Below are positions 47,641 to 55,839 of a DNA stretch of 64,000 nucleotides, piece by piece. Positions within the stretch are counted from its first letter, which is position 1, and every line of letters begins with the position of its first letter. Origin of the DNA: Mycobacterium sp. 1245111.1 (GTDB taxonomy: Bacteria > Actinomycetota > Actinomycetes > Mycobacteriales > Mycobacteriaceae); assembly GCF_001673405.1 (NCBI RefSeq), contig NZ_LZLV01000067.1, positions 1-64,000 on the forward strand, written 5' to 3'. The translations under genes and the position numbers were made by a program. The notes beneath the pieces were generated by a model. That model did no database searches. It was not told the origin of the DNA and saw only the letters and a program-made list of their open reading frames with translations.

Positions 47641-48576
47641 ATGACTTCTAGCGATCACCGACCCGCAGAGGTGCGCGAGCAAGCGCAATTGCATGCCGAG
47701 CAGGCGCGCACCGCAATGGAAGATCGGCGCGCGGCGCAGGACGGCGGGCTGAGTGGATGGGTTGCCGAGCGCGCTGGGGAGTGGGATCTTGCCGGTCCGG
47801 ACGACGAAGCGCTGCACCGTCAGAAATTCTTCTGGAACCTGCTGGTGGACTATTGGTTTCGGATGGAAATCGACGGATGGGAAAATATCGGTGAACCGCC
47901 CGCCCTGCTGATCGGCATCCACTCGGGTGCTCCGTTCGTCTGGGACGCCTGGACTGTCGGCCTGCAGTGGTGGCGTCGGTTCGGCTCGGAGCGGATATTG
48001 CACGGCACCGCCCACGATGCGCTGATGGCGATCCCGGGGTTCGGTCGGTACTTCCGGTCGATGGGGGTATTGCCCGCGGCCGCCGATGCCGTATCCACCG
48101 CACTGGCCGAAGGACACGACGTAGCGCTGTGGCCGGGCGGGGAAGTCGATTCCCTTCGGCCGTGGCGTGAACGCGACCGGGCTAACTTGGCCGGGCGCAA
48201 GGGCTTTGTGAAGATGGCCATCCGCGCCGGCGTTCCGATCGTGCCGATCGCGACGGTCGGCGGCGCCGACGCCATGCCGGTTCTGATTCGCGGCGACCAG
48301 CTTTCGCGTGCGCTACGGCTGGATAAGCTGTTGCGGCTCAAGGTGTTTCCGATAGCGATTTCGCTGCCCTGGGGAATCGCCCCCGCCGCGCTGCCACAAC
48401 TGCCGTTGCCGGCCAAGATCCGCACGCGCTTCATGCCCCCGGTCGAGCTGGACACCGATCCGGATCGAGCCGAGGACGACGACTACGTCGACCGTAAGTA
48501 TCACGAGGTGCAGGACAGTATTCAGCACGGGATGGACGCGCTGTCGCGCAAGCGAGCGCTACCGCTGTTCGGCTGA
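47641..48576 (+). CDS. Lysophospholipid acyltransferase family protein
   Basis: A 311-residue acyltransferase-like protein of the PlsC/DAGAT-type fold. The active-site His lies in LLIGIHSGAPFVWDAW, where the usual HxxxxD spacing is altered. The later block DVALWPGGEVDS corresponds to the FPEG substrate motif, and GVPIVPIATVGG to the conserved VP segment. It probably acts at the membrane on glycerolipids. The ATG overlaps GGGTATG; a weaker SigF-like sequence (GTTG, 18 bases, GGGTAA) lies at 47603-47630. It is divergent in function from its neighbours but shares their stress block. Confidence 0.8.
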   Translation: MTSSDHRPAEVREQAQLHAEQARTAMEDRRAAQDGGLSGWVAERAGEWDLAGPDDEALHRQKFFWNLLVDYWFRMEIDGWENIGEPPALLIGIHSGAPFVWDAWTVGLQWWRRFGSERILHGTAHDALMAIPGFGRYFRSMGVLPAAADAVSTALAEGHDVALWPGGEVDSLRPWRERDRANLAGRKGFVKMAIRAGVPIVPIATVGGADAMPVLIRGDQLSRALRLDKLLRLKVFPIAISLPWGIAPAALPQLPLPAKIRTRFMPPVELDTDPDRAEDDDYVDRKYHEVQDSIQHGMDALSRKRALPLFG

Positions 48577-48597
48577 CTGATCGCACGCGACATGCAA

Positions 48598-48630
48598 AAG
48601 GGGCCCGGTCCGGAATGGATCGGGCCCCTT
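48598..48630. terminator. Bidirectional hairpin terminator
   Basis: AAGGGGCCCG pairs perfectly with CGGGCCCCTT, and the inner four positions extend the stem with G-U pairs around GGAAT. The flanking A-run (48596-48599) and T pair give weak U-tracts on both strands. It sits exactly between the converging acyltransferase and csbD genes. Confidence 0.7.
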
Positions 48631-48640
48631 CGCCTGGTGC

Positions 48641-48883
48641 CTAGTTCTGGTGGGACTGTTGACGCTTCTCGGCCGTTTCGGCTCCCGCGCGAGCCGCCTC
48701 AGCCTCGGCTTCCTTTTTCGCGGCGTCGCGCTGGGCCTGCGCCTTGTCCTGTTGGGCTTCGCCCTCTTCCTCGAGGTCCTTGTTACCGACCACACTGCCG
48801 ATGGCCTCTTTGGTCAGGCCCTTGGCACCCTCGACAACGCCCTTGATTGCTTCTTCAGGTCCGCTCTTGTTGTCGTCAGACAT
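48641..48883 (-). CDS. CsbD family stress protein
   Basis: An 80-residue, highly charged protein of the CsbD-like family. The repeated helical pattern EEAIKGVVEGAKGLTKEAIGSVVGNKDLEEEGEAQQ is diagnostic. The rest is a Lys/Glu/Ala helix. CsbD is a general-stress protein (SigB regulon) in Bacillus; molecular function unknown. The start has a strong GAGGAGG RBS. A SigF-like promoter is present upstream on the same strand (48964-48989). It is divergent from the FAD-Rieske gene. Confidence 0.92.
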   Translation of the reverse strand: MSDDNKSGPEEAIKGVVEGAKGLTKEAIGSVVGNKDLEEEGEAQQDKAQAQRDAAKKEAEAEAARAGAETAEKRQQSHQN

Positions 48884-48963
48884 GGATCCTCCTCGTTGCT
48901 GTCATGTCCACCGGCCGGCTGGACCGGTTGCGGGCGAAACCCCCGTCGCGCCGCGTGTCCTTC

Positions 48964-48989
48964 ATTCCCCCGGGGCCGCGCGGCCAAAC
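48964..48989 (-). promoter_or_regulatory. SigF-like promoter for csbD
   Basis: On the minus strand GTTT, 16 bases, GGGAAT. The SigF consensus is GTTT-N15-17-GGGTAT, so one mismatch. It lies about 80 bases upstream of the csbD start. Confidence 0.5.
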
Positions 48990-49011
48990 CTTGTGTGACG
49001 GAGCCTCCGGC

Positions 49012-49036
49012 GTTTGGGTTTCAGAGGTCCGGGTAT
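49012..49036 (+). promoter_or_regulatory. SigF-consensus promoter for the FAD-Rieske gene
   Basis: GTTT (49012-49015), 15 bases, GGGTAT (49031-49036) matches the mycobacterial SigF consensus in every stated position. The ATG at 49047 lies 10 bases after the -10, so the message would be nearly leaderless. Confidence 0.65.
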
Positions 49037-49046
49037 GCGAGCCGCA

Positions 49047-50543
49047 ATGTCTGCGTCGTTGTGGCTCGCGAATAGGAACGGTCAACGCCAATCATCGGAT
49101 CTCGGAGATCCGACGGCCGATGTGGTGGTCGTCGGGGCGGGCATCACTGGGCTCGTGACAGCGGTGCTCCTGGCCCGGTCGGGAAAGAACGTCTTGGTGC
49201 TCGAGGCCCGCACGGCAGGAGCGGTGACCACCGGCAACACCACCGGCAAGATCAGCCTGCTGCAGGGCGTCAACCTGTCGAAAATCCTTGCCCGCCATGG
49301 TCGCGACATCGCCCGTGACTACGTGCGCGGTAATCGCGAGGGCCAACAGTGGCTGCTGCGGTACTGCGAAACGCACGAGATTGCCGTCCAGCACGAGGAC
49401 GCGTACACATACGCCCAATCCGCGAAGGAAGTGCCCGCCGCGCGTGCCGAGCTGCGCGCCACCCAACTCGCGGGATTGGACACCGAATGGGACGACGACG
49501 CCGGGGTGCCATTTCCCTATCACGGCGGTGTGCGGCTGGCCGATCAAGCGCAATTCGATCCAATGCCGTTGCTGGACAGTCTGGTTGACGAGCTCGGCGA
49601 CCACGGGGGCCGGCTGGTAGAGCACTGCCGCGTGCGCTCGGTGTCGCAGCACCGCGACCGCGTGAAGCTGACCGTGCACACCGCGGAGGGCGAGTTGGAC
49701 GTCGACGCCGGCCAGTGTGTGTTGGCCACCGGCATCCCGATCCTGGATCGCGGCGGATTCTTCGCGAGGTTGAAACCGAGCAGGTCCTACTCGTTCGCCT
49801 TCGACGTTCCCGGTTCGATCACCCGACCGATGTTCATCTCTGCCGGCTCGCCGACGCGCTCGGTGCGGTATGCCCCGTTCGACGGCGGCGAGAAGCTGAT
49901 CGTCGACGGTGCCGGTCATACGGTGGGCCGCAAGAGTCCCACCGCCGAACTCGACGAACTGTCCTCGTGGGCGCAGAAGCACTACCCGGGAGCGGTCGTC
50001 ACGCACCGATGGTCGGCGCAGGACTACACGCCGATTGATCGGCTGCCCTATGTGGGGTCGATTCTGCCTGGCAATGAAAAAATCTACGTCGCAACGGGTT
50101 TCAACAAGTGGGGACTGAGTGCCGGCGTGGCCGCCGCGTTGGTGCTCAGCGGCCGGATCCTCGACGGGCAGATCGATTGGGCGCGGGCATTTGCCGCATG
50201 GAGCCCGCACGAGGTGACCGGCATTACCACCGCGCTGCAGGCCAATCTCGAAGTCGGCTTCCACATGACCAAGGGCTGGCTCACCCCGATCGCCCGGTCT
50301 CGGTCGTCGGTGCCAGAGGACGGCGGCGTCGTCAGCGGCCTGCCGTGGCACCTGCAGGCTCGCAGCTCGGTCGACGGGGTGCAGCGCGAGGTGTCGCCGG
50401 TCTGTCCGCACCTCGGCGGCATCGTGAATTGGAACGACGCCGACAAGGCCTGGGAATGTCCACTCCATGGGTCGCGCTTCGCGCCGGACGGCACGCTCCT
50501 GGAAGGACCGGCCACGCGCGGTCTCACTCCCTCGTCTTCCTGA
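49047..50543 (+). CDS. FAD-dependent oxidoreductase fused to a Rieske [2Fe-2S] domain
   Basis: A 498-residue two-domain protein. An amino-acid-oxidase-type FAD domain begins at DVVVVGAGITGLVTAVLLARSG (dinucleotide-binding GxGxxG) and ends with IYVATGFNKWGLS. The C-terminal Rieske domain (last 100 residues) has CPHLGG and CPLHGSRF, the C-x-H...C-x2-H cluster ligands. It probably passes electrons between the cluster and FAD; substrate unknown. The ATG at 49047 is favoured because a SigF-consensus -10 covers the earlier in-frame ATG at 49035. No signal peptide. Confidence 0.88.
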   Translation: MSASLWLANRNGQRQSSDLGDPTADVVVVGAGITGLVTAVLLARSGKNVLVLEARTAGAVTTGNTTGKISLLQGVNLSKILARHGRDIARDYVRGNREGQQWLLRYCETHEIAVQHEDAYTYAQSAKEVPAARAELRATQLAGLDTEWDDDAGVPFPYHGGVRLADQAQFDPMPLLDSLVDELGDHGGRLVEHCRVRSVSQHRDRVKLTVHTAEGELDVDAGQCVLATGIPILDRGGFFARLKPSRSYSFAFDVPGSITRPMFISAGSPTRSVRYAPFDGGEKLIVDGAGHTVGRKSPTAELDELSSWAQKHYPGAVVTHRWSAQDYTPIDRLPYVGSILPGNEKIYVATGFNKWGLSAGVAAALVLSGRILDGQIDWARAFAAWSPHEVTGITTALQANLEVGFHMTKGWLTPIARSRSSVPEDGGVVSGLPWHLQARSSVDGVQREVSPVCPHLGGIVNWNDADKAWECPLHGSRFAPDGTLLEGPATRGLTPSSS

Positions 50544-50655
50544 CCCTCAACCGCGTCGGGCGCCGACCGCGACAAAGCCGTCGACTCCCGGGACGCACGC
50601 TCAGGCGATGAGGCAGGATGGACCCGGCTGTTTTGGGGACAGCCGTGTGGGGACA

Positions 50656-50675
50656 GCTGGAGGGCGTCCTCCAGC
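50656..50675 (+). promoter_or_regulatory. Hairpin just upstream of the pyrH ribosome-binding site
   Basis: GCTGGAGG-GCGT-CCTCCAGC is a perfect 8-bp stem and ends 12 bases before the ATG. A second hairpin (GGCTGT/ACAGCC, 50626-50644) precedes it. CCTCC in the stem could compete with the ribosome for the GAGGAG RBS. Confidence 0.4.
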
Positions 50676-50687
50676 GCGAGGAGTCAG

Positions 50688-51434
50688 ATGACCGAGCAGG
50701 GTACCAACGGCGCCGAGTCGTCGAACCGGCCCAAGTACACCCGAGTGCTGCTCAAGCTCGGCGGCGAGATGTTCGGCGGGGGATCGGTGGGTCTGGATCC
50801 CGACGTCGTCGCGCTGGTCGCCCGCCAGATCGCCGAAGTCGTCCGAACCGGCGTTCAGGTCGCCGTGGTGATCGGCGGCGGCAACTTCTTCCGCGGCGCG
50901 CAATTGCAGCAGCGCGGCATGGAGCGCACCCGCTCGGACTACATGGGCATGCTCGGAACCGTCATGAACAGCCTTGCGCTGCAAGACTTTCTGCAAAAAG
51001 AAGGCATCGACACCCGCGTCCAGACGGCGATCACGATGGGCCAGGTCGCTGAGCCCTACATCCCGCTGCGAGCCCAGCGGCACCTGGAGAAGGGACGCGT
51101 CGTCATCTTCGGCGCCGGTATGGGCCTGCCGTACTTCTCGACGGACACCACCGCCGCACAGCGCGCCCTGGAGATCGGCGCCGAGGTGGTACTGATGGCC
51201 AAGGCCGTCGACGGCGTATTCGCCGAGGACCCGCGGGTGAACCCGGCAGCGGAACTGTTCACCGCGATCACCCACCGGGAAGTCATCGAGCGCGGCTTGC
51301 AGGTGGCCGATGCCACCGCGTTCAGCTTGTGCATGGACAATCGCATGCCGATTCTGGTTTTCAACCTGCTGACCGACGGCAATATCGCTCGGGCCGTTGC
51401 AGGTGAGAAAATCGGAACTCTGGTTACCACGTGA
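50688..51434 (+). CDS. pyrH: Uridylate kinase
   Basis: A 248-residue UMP kinase of the amino-acid-kinase fold, hexameric and GTP-activated, making UDP. Motifs: [49 protein letters not shown], and [13 protein letters not shown]. It corresponds to Rv2883c. The ATG follows GCGAGGAGTCAG, preceded by two hairpins. frr starts 13 bases after its stop, beginning the pyrH-frr-cdsA-rlmN-mpt53-ccdA run. It is essential. Confidence 0.97.
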   Translation: MTEQGTNGAESSNRPKYTRVLLKLGGEMFGGGSVGLDPDVVALVARQIAEVVRTGVQVAVVIGGGNFFRGAQLQQRGMERTRSDYMGMLGTVMNSLALQDFLQKEGIDTRVQTAITMGQVAEPYIPLRAQRHLEKGRVVIFGAGMGLPYFSTDTTAAQRALEIGAEVVLMAKAVDGVFAEDPRVNPAAELFTAITHREVIERGLQVADATAFSLCMDNRMPILVFNLLTDGNIARAVAGEKIGTLVTT

Positions 51435-51447
51435 AGGGAGCGGCGAA

Positions 51448-52005
51448 ATGATTGACGAGACTCTCTTCGACGCCGAAGAGAAGATGGAAAAGGCTGTAGG
51501 GGTGAGTCGAGACGACCTGTCGACGATCCGGACCGGGCGGGCCAACCCCAGCATGTTCAACCGCATCGTCATCGACTATTACGGTGCTGCCACCCCGATC
51601 ACCCAGCTGGCCAGCATCAACGTCCCCGAGGCGCGGCTGGTCGTGATCAAGCCCTACGAAGCCGGCCAGCTCGGAAACATCGAAGCCGCCATCCGCAACT
51701 CGGACCTCGGGGTAAACCCCACCAACGACGGCACGCTGATCCGGGTCGCGGTACCGCAGCTGACCGAGGAACGCCGTCGCGAGCTGGTCAAGCAGGCCAA
51801 AGCCAAGGGCGAGGACGCCAAGGTGTCGGTGCGCAACATCCGCCGCAAGGCGATGGAAGAACTGAACCGCATCCGTAAGGACGGCGAAGCCGGTGAGGAC
51901 GAGGTGTCACGCGCGGAGAAGGACCTGGACAAGGCCACTCATCAGTACGTGACGCAGATCGACGACCTGGTCAAGCACAAGGAAGGCGAGTTGCTGGAGG
52001 TCTAG
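51448..52005 (+). CDS. frr: Ribosome recycling factor
   Basis: A 185-residue RRF, standard length, shaped like a tRNA. With EF-G it splits post-termination ribosomes. Family blocks: [90 protein letters not shown] lies 8 bases upstream of the ATG. The pyrH-frr order is conserved across bacteria. Confidence 0.98.
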   Translation: MIDETLFDAEEKMEKAVGVSRDDLSTIRTGRANPSMFNRIVIDYYGAATPITQLASINVPEARLVVIKPYEAGQLGNIEAAIRNSDLGVNPTNDGTLIRVAVPQLTEERRRELVKQAKAKGEDAKVSVRNIRRKAMEELNRIRKDGEAGEDEVSRAEKDLDKATHQYVTQIDDLVKHKEGELLEV

Positions 52006-52028
52006 CGGCCGCTCAGCAGACGACGTCC

Positions 52029-52931
52029 GTGGCAGAGACCGATACCGGCGCAGACATCCCGGCCGGGGATGCGGTGGCGCAGCCCCCGAAGAAGTCGCGG
52101 GCCGGCCGCAACCTGCCGGCGGCGATCGCGGTAGGCGCGATGCTGGCGTTCGCCATCGTCGCAATCCTGATTTGGGACCGCTACCTCTGGGTTCTGCTGC
52201 TCGCCGTCGCAATGCCGATCGCTACGCACGAGGTGGTGCGCCGGCTGCGCGAGGCCGGTTACCTGATCCCGGTCATTCCGCTGCTGGTCGGCGGCGAAGC
52301 CATGGTCTGGTTGGCGTGGTACCAGCATGCGTACGGTCTGGTGGTGGCCTTTGGCGCCACCGCGGTGGTCTGCATGTTCTGGCGATTGGCACTCGGCTCG
52401 ACCACCGCGCCGCACGGGTCGACCGATTCGCCGTCGGGCAACTACCTCCGCGACGTCGCGGCGACCGTCTTCCTCGCCGCCTGGGTGCCGCTGTTCGGTT
52501 CGTTCAGCGTGCTGCTGGCATTTCCGTCGGACGGCTCCGGTCGGGTGTTTTGCCTGATGATCGGCGTCGTCGCCTCGGATGTCGGCGGCTATGCCGTGGG
52601 TGTGTTGTTCGGCAAGCACCCGATGGTCCCGACGATCAGCCCGAAGAAGTCATGGGAAGGCCTGACCGGATCGCTGTTCTTCGGGATCACCGCGGCCACG
52701 CTGACCGCGACCCTGCTGGCCCACCGGCCGGTGTGGGTCGGCCTGCTGCTCGGTTTGATGATCGTGGCCACTGCGACGCTCGGCGACCTGGTGGAATCGC
52801 AGATCAAGCGCGACCTGGGCATCAAGGACATGGGCCGGATCCTGCCCGGCCACGGGGGCCTGATGGACCGGCTGGATGGAGCGCTGCCGTCGGCGGTCGC
52901 CACCTGGACCGTGCTGACCCTGCTGCACTGA
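52029..52931 (+). CDS. cdsA: Phosphatidate cytidylyltransferase
   Basis: A 300-residue integral membrane enzyme that makes CDP-diacylglycerol, the precursor of phosphatidylinositol, PIMs and cardiolipin. About eight hydrophobic helices are seen. The signature near the C-terminus is intact: [33 protein letters not shown]. The GTG at 52029 is 23 bases after the frr stop. The N-terminal 35 residues are polar and Pro/Lys-rich. It corresponds to Rv2881c. Confidence 0.95.
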   Translation: MAETDTGADIPAGDAVAQPPKKSRAGRNLPAAIAVGAMLAFAIVAILIWDRYLWVLLLAVAMPIATHEVVRRLREAGYLIPVIPLLVGGEAMVWLAWYQHAYGLVVAFGATAVVCMFWRLALGSTTAPHGSTDSPSGNYLRDVAATVFLAAWVPLFGSFSVLLAFPSDGSGRVFCLMIGVVASDVGGYAVGVLFGKHPMVPTISPKKSWEGLTGSLFFGITAATLTATLLAHRPVWVGLLLGLMIVATATLGDLVESQIKRDLGIKDMGRILPGHGGLMDRLDGALPSAVATWTVLTLLH

Positions 52932-52939
52932 GGGCTGCC

Positions 52940-54043
52940 GTGAAGCAAGAGTTGGTTTTCGAAGCGCCTCGGCGCGCGCTGCCGCCGCGCCATTTGGCTG
53001 ACCTCGACGACGCCGCCTGCGCCGAGGCCGTCGCCGCACTCGGTTTGCCGGCGTTTCGCGCCAAGCAGTTGGCGAATCAGTACTACGGCCGGCTGATCGC
53101 CGATCCGCAGCAGATGACCGACCTGCCGGCCGCCGTTCGCGGGCAAGTGGCCGAGGCGCTGTTTCCGACGTTGCTCACCGCGGCCCGCGAAATCGGTTGC
53201 GACGCCGGCGAAACCCGCAAGACGCTGTGGCGGGCGGCCGACGGGACCACCTTCGAGTCGGTGCTGATGCGCTACCCGAAGCGCAACACGGTGTGCATCT
53301 CCTCGCAGGCCGGCTGCGGCATGGCCTGCCCGTTCTGCGCGACCGGCCAGGGTGGGCTGACCCGCAACCTGTCGACCGCCGAGATCGTCGAGCAGGTGCG
53401 TTCGGCGGCGGCGACGCTGCGCGACGAGTGGGGTCCTGCCAGTCGGCTGTCCAACATCGTGTTCATGGGCATGGGGGAGCCGCTGGCCAACTACACCCGG
53501 GTGCTGGCAGCGGTGCGTCGCATCATCGGTCCGGCTGAGAAAGGCGCCGGCTTCGGCATCTCGGCTCGCGCGGTGACGGTATCGACGGTCGGACTGGCGC
53601 CGGCCATCCGGAAACTCGCCGACGAGCGACTCGGCGTGACGCTGGCACTCTCGCTGCACGCCCCGGACGACGAGCTACGCGACACCCTGGTACCGGTCAA
53701 CAACCGCTGGAAGGTCAGTGAGGCGCTGGATGCCGCGCACTACTACGCCGAGCAGACCGGTCGACGGGTGTCGGTGGAGTACGCGCTGATTCGTGACGTC
53801 AACGACCAGCCGTGGCGCGCGGATCTGCTGGGCAAGCGACTGCACCGGGCGTTGGGGCCGCTGGTCCACGTGAATCTGATTCCGCTGAACCCGACGCCGG
53901 GCAGCGAATGGGATGCCAGCCCTAAACCCGTCGAGCGGGAATTCGTTCGGCGAGTCCGCGCGGCCGGGGTGGCCTGCACGGTCCGTGACACCCGCGGCCG
54001 TGAGATCGCCGCCGCGTGCGGTCAGCTCGCTGCCGACGGCTAA
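52940..54043 (+). CDS. rlmN: Dual-specificity rRNA/tRNA adenine-C2 methyltransferase RlmN
   Basis: A 367-residue radical-SAM methyltransferase that makes m2A2503 in 23S rRNA and m2A37 in some tRNAs. The [4Fe-4S] motif Cx3CxxC is in [19 protein letters not shown] (about residues 125-143). The catalytic Cys pair includes the C-terminal [28 protein letters not shown] is a further block. The GTG lies 8 bases after the cdsA stop. The frame is open upstream through cdsA in another phase; that part is not coding. It corresponds to Rv2880c. Confidence 0.95.
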   Translation: MKQELVFEAPRRALPPRHLADLDDAACAEAVAALGLPAFRAKQLANQYYGRLIADPQQMTDLPAAVRGQVAEALFPTLLTAAREIGCDAGETRKTLWRAADGTTFESVLMRYPKRNTVCISSQAGCGMACPFCATGQGGLTRNLSTAEIVEQVRSAAATLRDEWGPASRLSNIVFMGMGEPLANYTRVLAAVRRIIGPAEKGAGFGISARAVTVSTVGLAPAIRKLADERLGVTLALSLHAPDDELRDTLVPVNNRWKVSEALDAAHYYAEQTGRRVSVEYALIRDVNDQPWRADLLGKRLHRALGPLVHVNLIPLNPTPGSEWDASPKPVEREFVRRVRAAGVACTVRDTRGREIAAACGQLAADG

Positions 54044-54088
54044 CTGCCGCTGGTGAACCGGACCAGCGCCATCCACGTCAACACTTGT

Positions 54089-54589
54089 ATGAGAGTCCAG
54101 TTCTTGCTCAACAGGTTGGTGCTCGGCGTGGCGGTGGTCGCTGTGATTTTCGGGCTGAGCGGTGCGCCGCGGGCGTTGGCGGCCGACGAGCGTTTGCAGT
54201 TCAGCGGGACCACGCTGTCCGGTGCGCCCTTCAACGGTGGAGCCTTGCAGGGTAAGCGCTCTGTGCTGTGGTTCTGGACGCCGTGGTGCCCGTTCTGCAA
54301 TGCAGAGGCTCCGGGGCTGAGCCAGGTGGCCGCCGCAAACCCGCGCGTCACCTTTGTGGGCGTCGCTGCGCACTCGGACACCGGGGCGATGCAGAACTTC
54401 GTGTCGAAGTACCGCCTGAACTTCACCATGGTCAACGACGCCGACGGATCGATCTGGGCCCGCTACAACGTGCCGTGGCAGCCGGCGTGGGTGTTCTACA
54501 ACTCCGACGGGACGTCCGCATTCGTGAACAACCCGACTGCGGCGATGTCGCAACAGGAGTTGTCCGATCGGGTGACGGCGCTGAAGTAG
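54089..54589 (+). CDS. mpt53: Secreted thioredoxin-fold protein Mpt53 (DsbE-like)
   Basis: A 166-residue exported disulfide oxidoreductase. A signal peptide (residues 1-31, cleavage near PRALAADE) is followed by a thioredoxin fold with the active site WCPFC in WFWTPWCPFCNAEAPG. Later blocks ARYNVPWQPAWVFY and FVNNPTAAMSQQEL match Mpt53 (Rv2878c), which oxidises exported proteins. The ATG at 54089 is chosen; a GTG at 54053 would add 12 residues. The TM electron-transfer partner ccdA follows 3 bases after the stop. Confidence 0.92.
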   Translation: MRVQFLLNRLVLGVAVVAVIFGLSGAPRALAADERLQFSGTTLSGAPFNGGALQGKRSVLWFWTPWCPFCNAEAPGLSQVAAANPRVTFVGVAAHSDTGAMQNFVSKYRLNFTMVNDADGSIWARYNVPWQPAWVFYNSDGTSAFVNNPTAAMSQQELSDRVTALK

Positions 54590-54592
54590 GCG

Positions 54593-55465
54593 ATGGACCG
54601 GGGGCTGATCGGTTTGGCGTTCGCCGCCGGATTGGTCGCGGCGCTGAATCCGTGCGGTTTTGCCATGCTGCCCGCCTACCTGGTTCTCGTGGTGCGGGGG
54701 GAAGGCAGCACGCCGACGGCATTGGCTGCGATCACCCGGGCGTTGGCGGCAACCGCCGGAATGGGCCTGGGGTTTCTGACGGTGTTCGGGCTGTTCGGGG
54801 CGCTCACCATATCGGCGGGTGCCACCGTGCAGCACTATCTGCCCTATCTCGTCGTGGGGATCGGCATTGTGCTTGTCGCCCTAGGCATTTGGCTTTTCTC
54901 GGGCCGAGAGCTGACGCTGTTGACCCGCGGCCTTCCGGGTGGTCGATGGGCTCCGACGGCTCGGCTGGGGTCGATGTATGGCTACGGCGTGAGCTACGCG
55001 ATCGCCTCGCTGTCTTGCACCGTCGGCCCCTTCCTGGCGGTCACCGCTGCCGGTCTGCGCCGCGGCTCGCCGATCGGGAGCGCGTCGATCTACCTCGCTT
55101 ATATCGCGGGGCTCACCCTGGTCGTCGGCGTACTGGCCGTCGCCGCCGCGCTGGCGACGACGGCGGTGGTGAATCGGCTGCGGCGAATCTTGCCGTACGT
55201 CAACCGCATCAGCGGCGCGCTGCTGGTCCTCGTTGGGCTGTATGTCGGCTACTACGCCCTCTACGAGCTGCGGCTGCATACCGCGCACGCCCTGCCGTCC
55301 GATGCGTTGCTCGGAACAGCCGGCCGCCTCCAAGGCGGGCTCGCAGGCTGGGTGCACCAACATGGCGCATTGCCGTGGGTCCTGGTCTTCGCGGTGGTGG
55401 TGACGTGTGCGCTGGCCGGCACCTGGTATCGACGTGCGCGGCGTGGCGGCCACGCACCAGATTGA
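54593..55465 (+). CDS. CcdA/DsbD-type membrane thiol-electron transporter (Rv2877c type)
   Basis: A 290-residue membrane protein with about seven hydrophobic helices, of the CcdA/DsbD-beta family. The two conserved Cys positions are in AALNPCGFAMLPAYL (helix 1) and ASLSCTVGPFLAV (helix 4). It carries reducing equivalents across the membrane to extracytoplasmic thioredoxin-like proteins. It is directly coupled to mpt53, so the two probably form one redox pair. The ATG follows GTAGGCG. It ends with a short basic tail and converges on the next gene. Confidence 0.9.
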   Translation: MDRGLIGLAFAAGLVAALNPCGFAMLPAYLVLVVRGEGSTPTALAAITRALAATAGMGLGFLTVFGLFGALTISAGATVQHYLPYLVVGIGIVLVALGIWLFSGRELTLLTRGLPGGRWAPTARLGSMYGYGVSYAIASLSCTVGPFLAVTAAGLRRGSPIGSASIYLAYIAGLTLVVGVLAVAAALATTAVVNRLRRILPYVNRISGALLVLVGLYVGYYALYELRLHTAHALPSDALLGTAGRLQGGLAGWVHQHGALPWVLVFAVVVTCALAGTWYRRARRGGHAPD

Positions 55466-55471
55466 CGCTGC

Positions 55472-55738
55472 CTACTTGAGCCAGCCGCGGCGGCGGCCCC
55501 ACATGTCGCGCACCAGGACGAAGACGCCGAGCAGCGCGAAGCCGATAACCCACAGGTCCTCGACATGGCCGACGTGGTTACCGCGCAAGAACGCCACCAG
55601 CAACCCGATCATCAGGAGGCCGTAGACGTGCCAGTTGCGGTGGCTGACCTTGCTCCAACCCCAGGCAGCCGACGGCACCTCGGCGACGTCGACACCGTTG
55701 ACGTGACCGCCTGTGCGCTCCACCTCGGTACCGGCCAC
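55472..55738 (-). CDS. DUF2631-type small membrane protein (Rv2876 type)
   Basis: An 88-residue protein with two hydrophobic helices ([14 protein letters not shown] and [15 protein letters not shown]) and a basic end, [12 protein letters not shown]. The N-terminal 35 residues are soluble. Function unknown; the family is restricted to actinobacteria. The GTG at 55738 is preceded by GAGGAG at ideal distance; a GTG at 55786 would give 104 residues. It is divergent from dxr and its stop lies 7 bases from that of ccdA. Confidence 0.82.
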   Translation of the reverse strand: MAGTEVERTGGHVNGVDVAEVPSAAWGWSKVSHRNWHVYGLLMIGLLVAFLRGNHVGHVEDLWVIGFALLGVFVLVRDMWGRRRGWLK

Positions 55739-55827
55739 GGCTAACTCCTCGGGTTGGGGTTGGGATGCACGCACATTCTGGCACACGGACCGCGGCCGGA
55801 GATTCGTCGGTCGCGCCGGTGGCGCGG

Positions 55828-55833
55828 CACAAT
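55828..55833 (+). promoter_or_regulatory. Possible -10 element for dxr
   Basis: CACAAT within GCGGCACAATG, the same string seen upstream of rpsP and rplS. It ends 6 bases before the chosen GTG, which would make the dxr message leaderless. No good -35 is seen. Confidence 0.35.
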
Positions 55834-55839
55834 GAGTGG

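Noticed and set aside
49014..49046. TTG at 49014 or ATG at 49035 as start of the FAD-Rieske gene
   Set aside because: Both lie before or inside the -10 of a consensus SigF-type promoter; the ATG at 49047 fits better.
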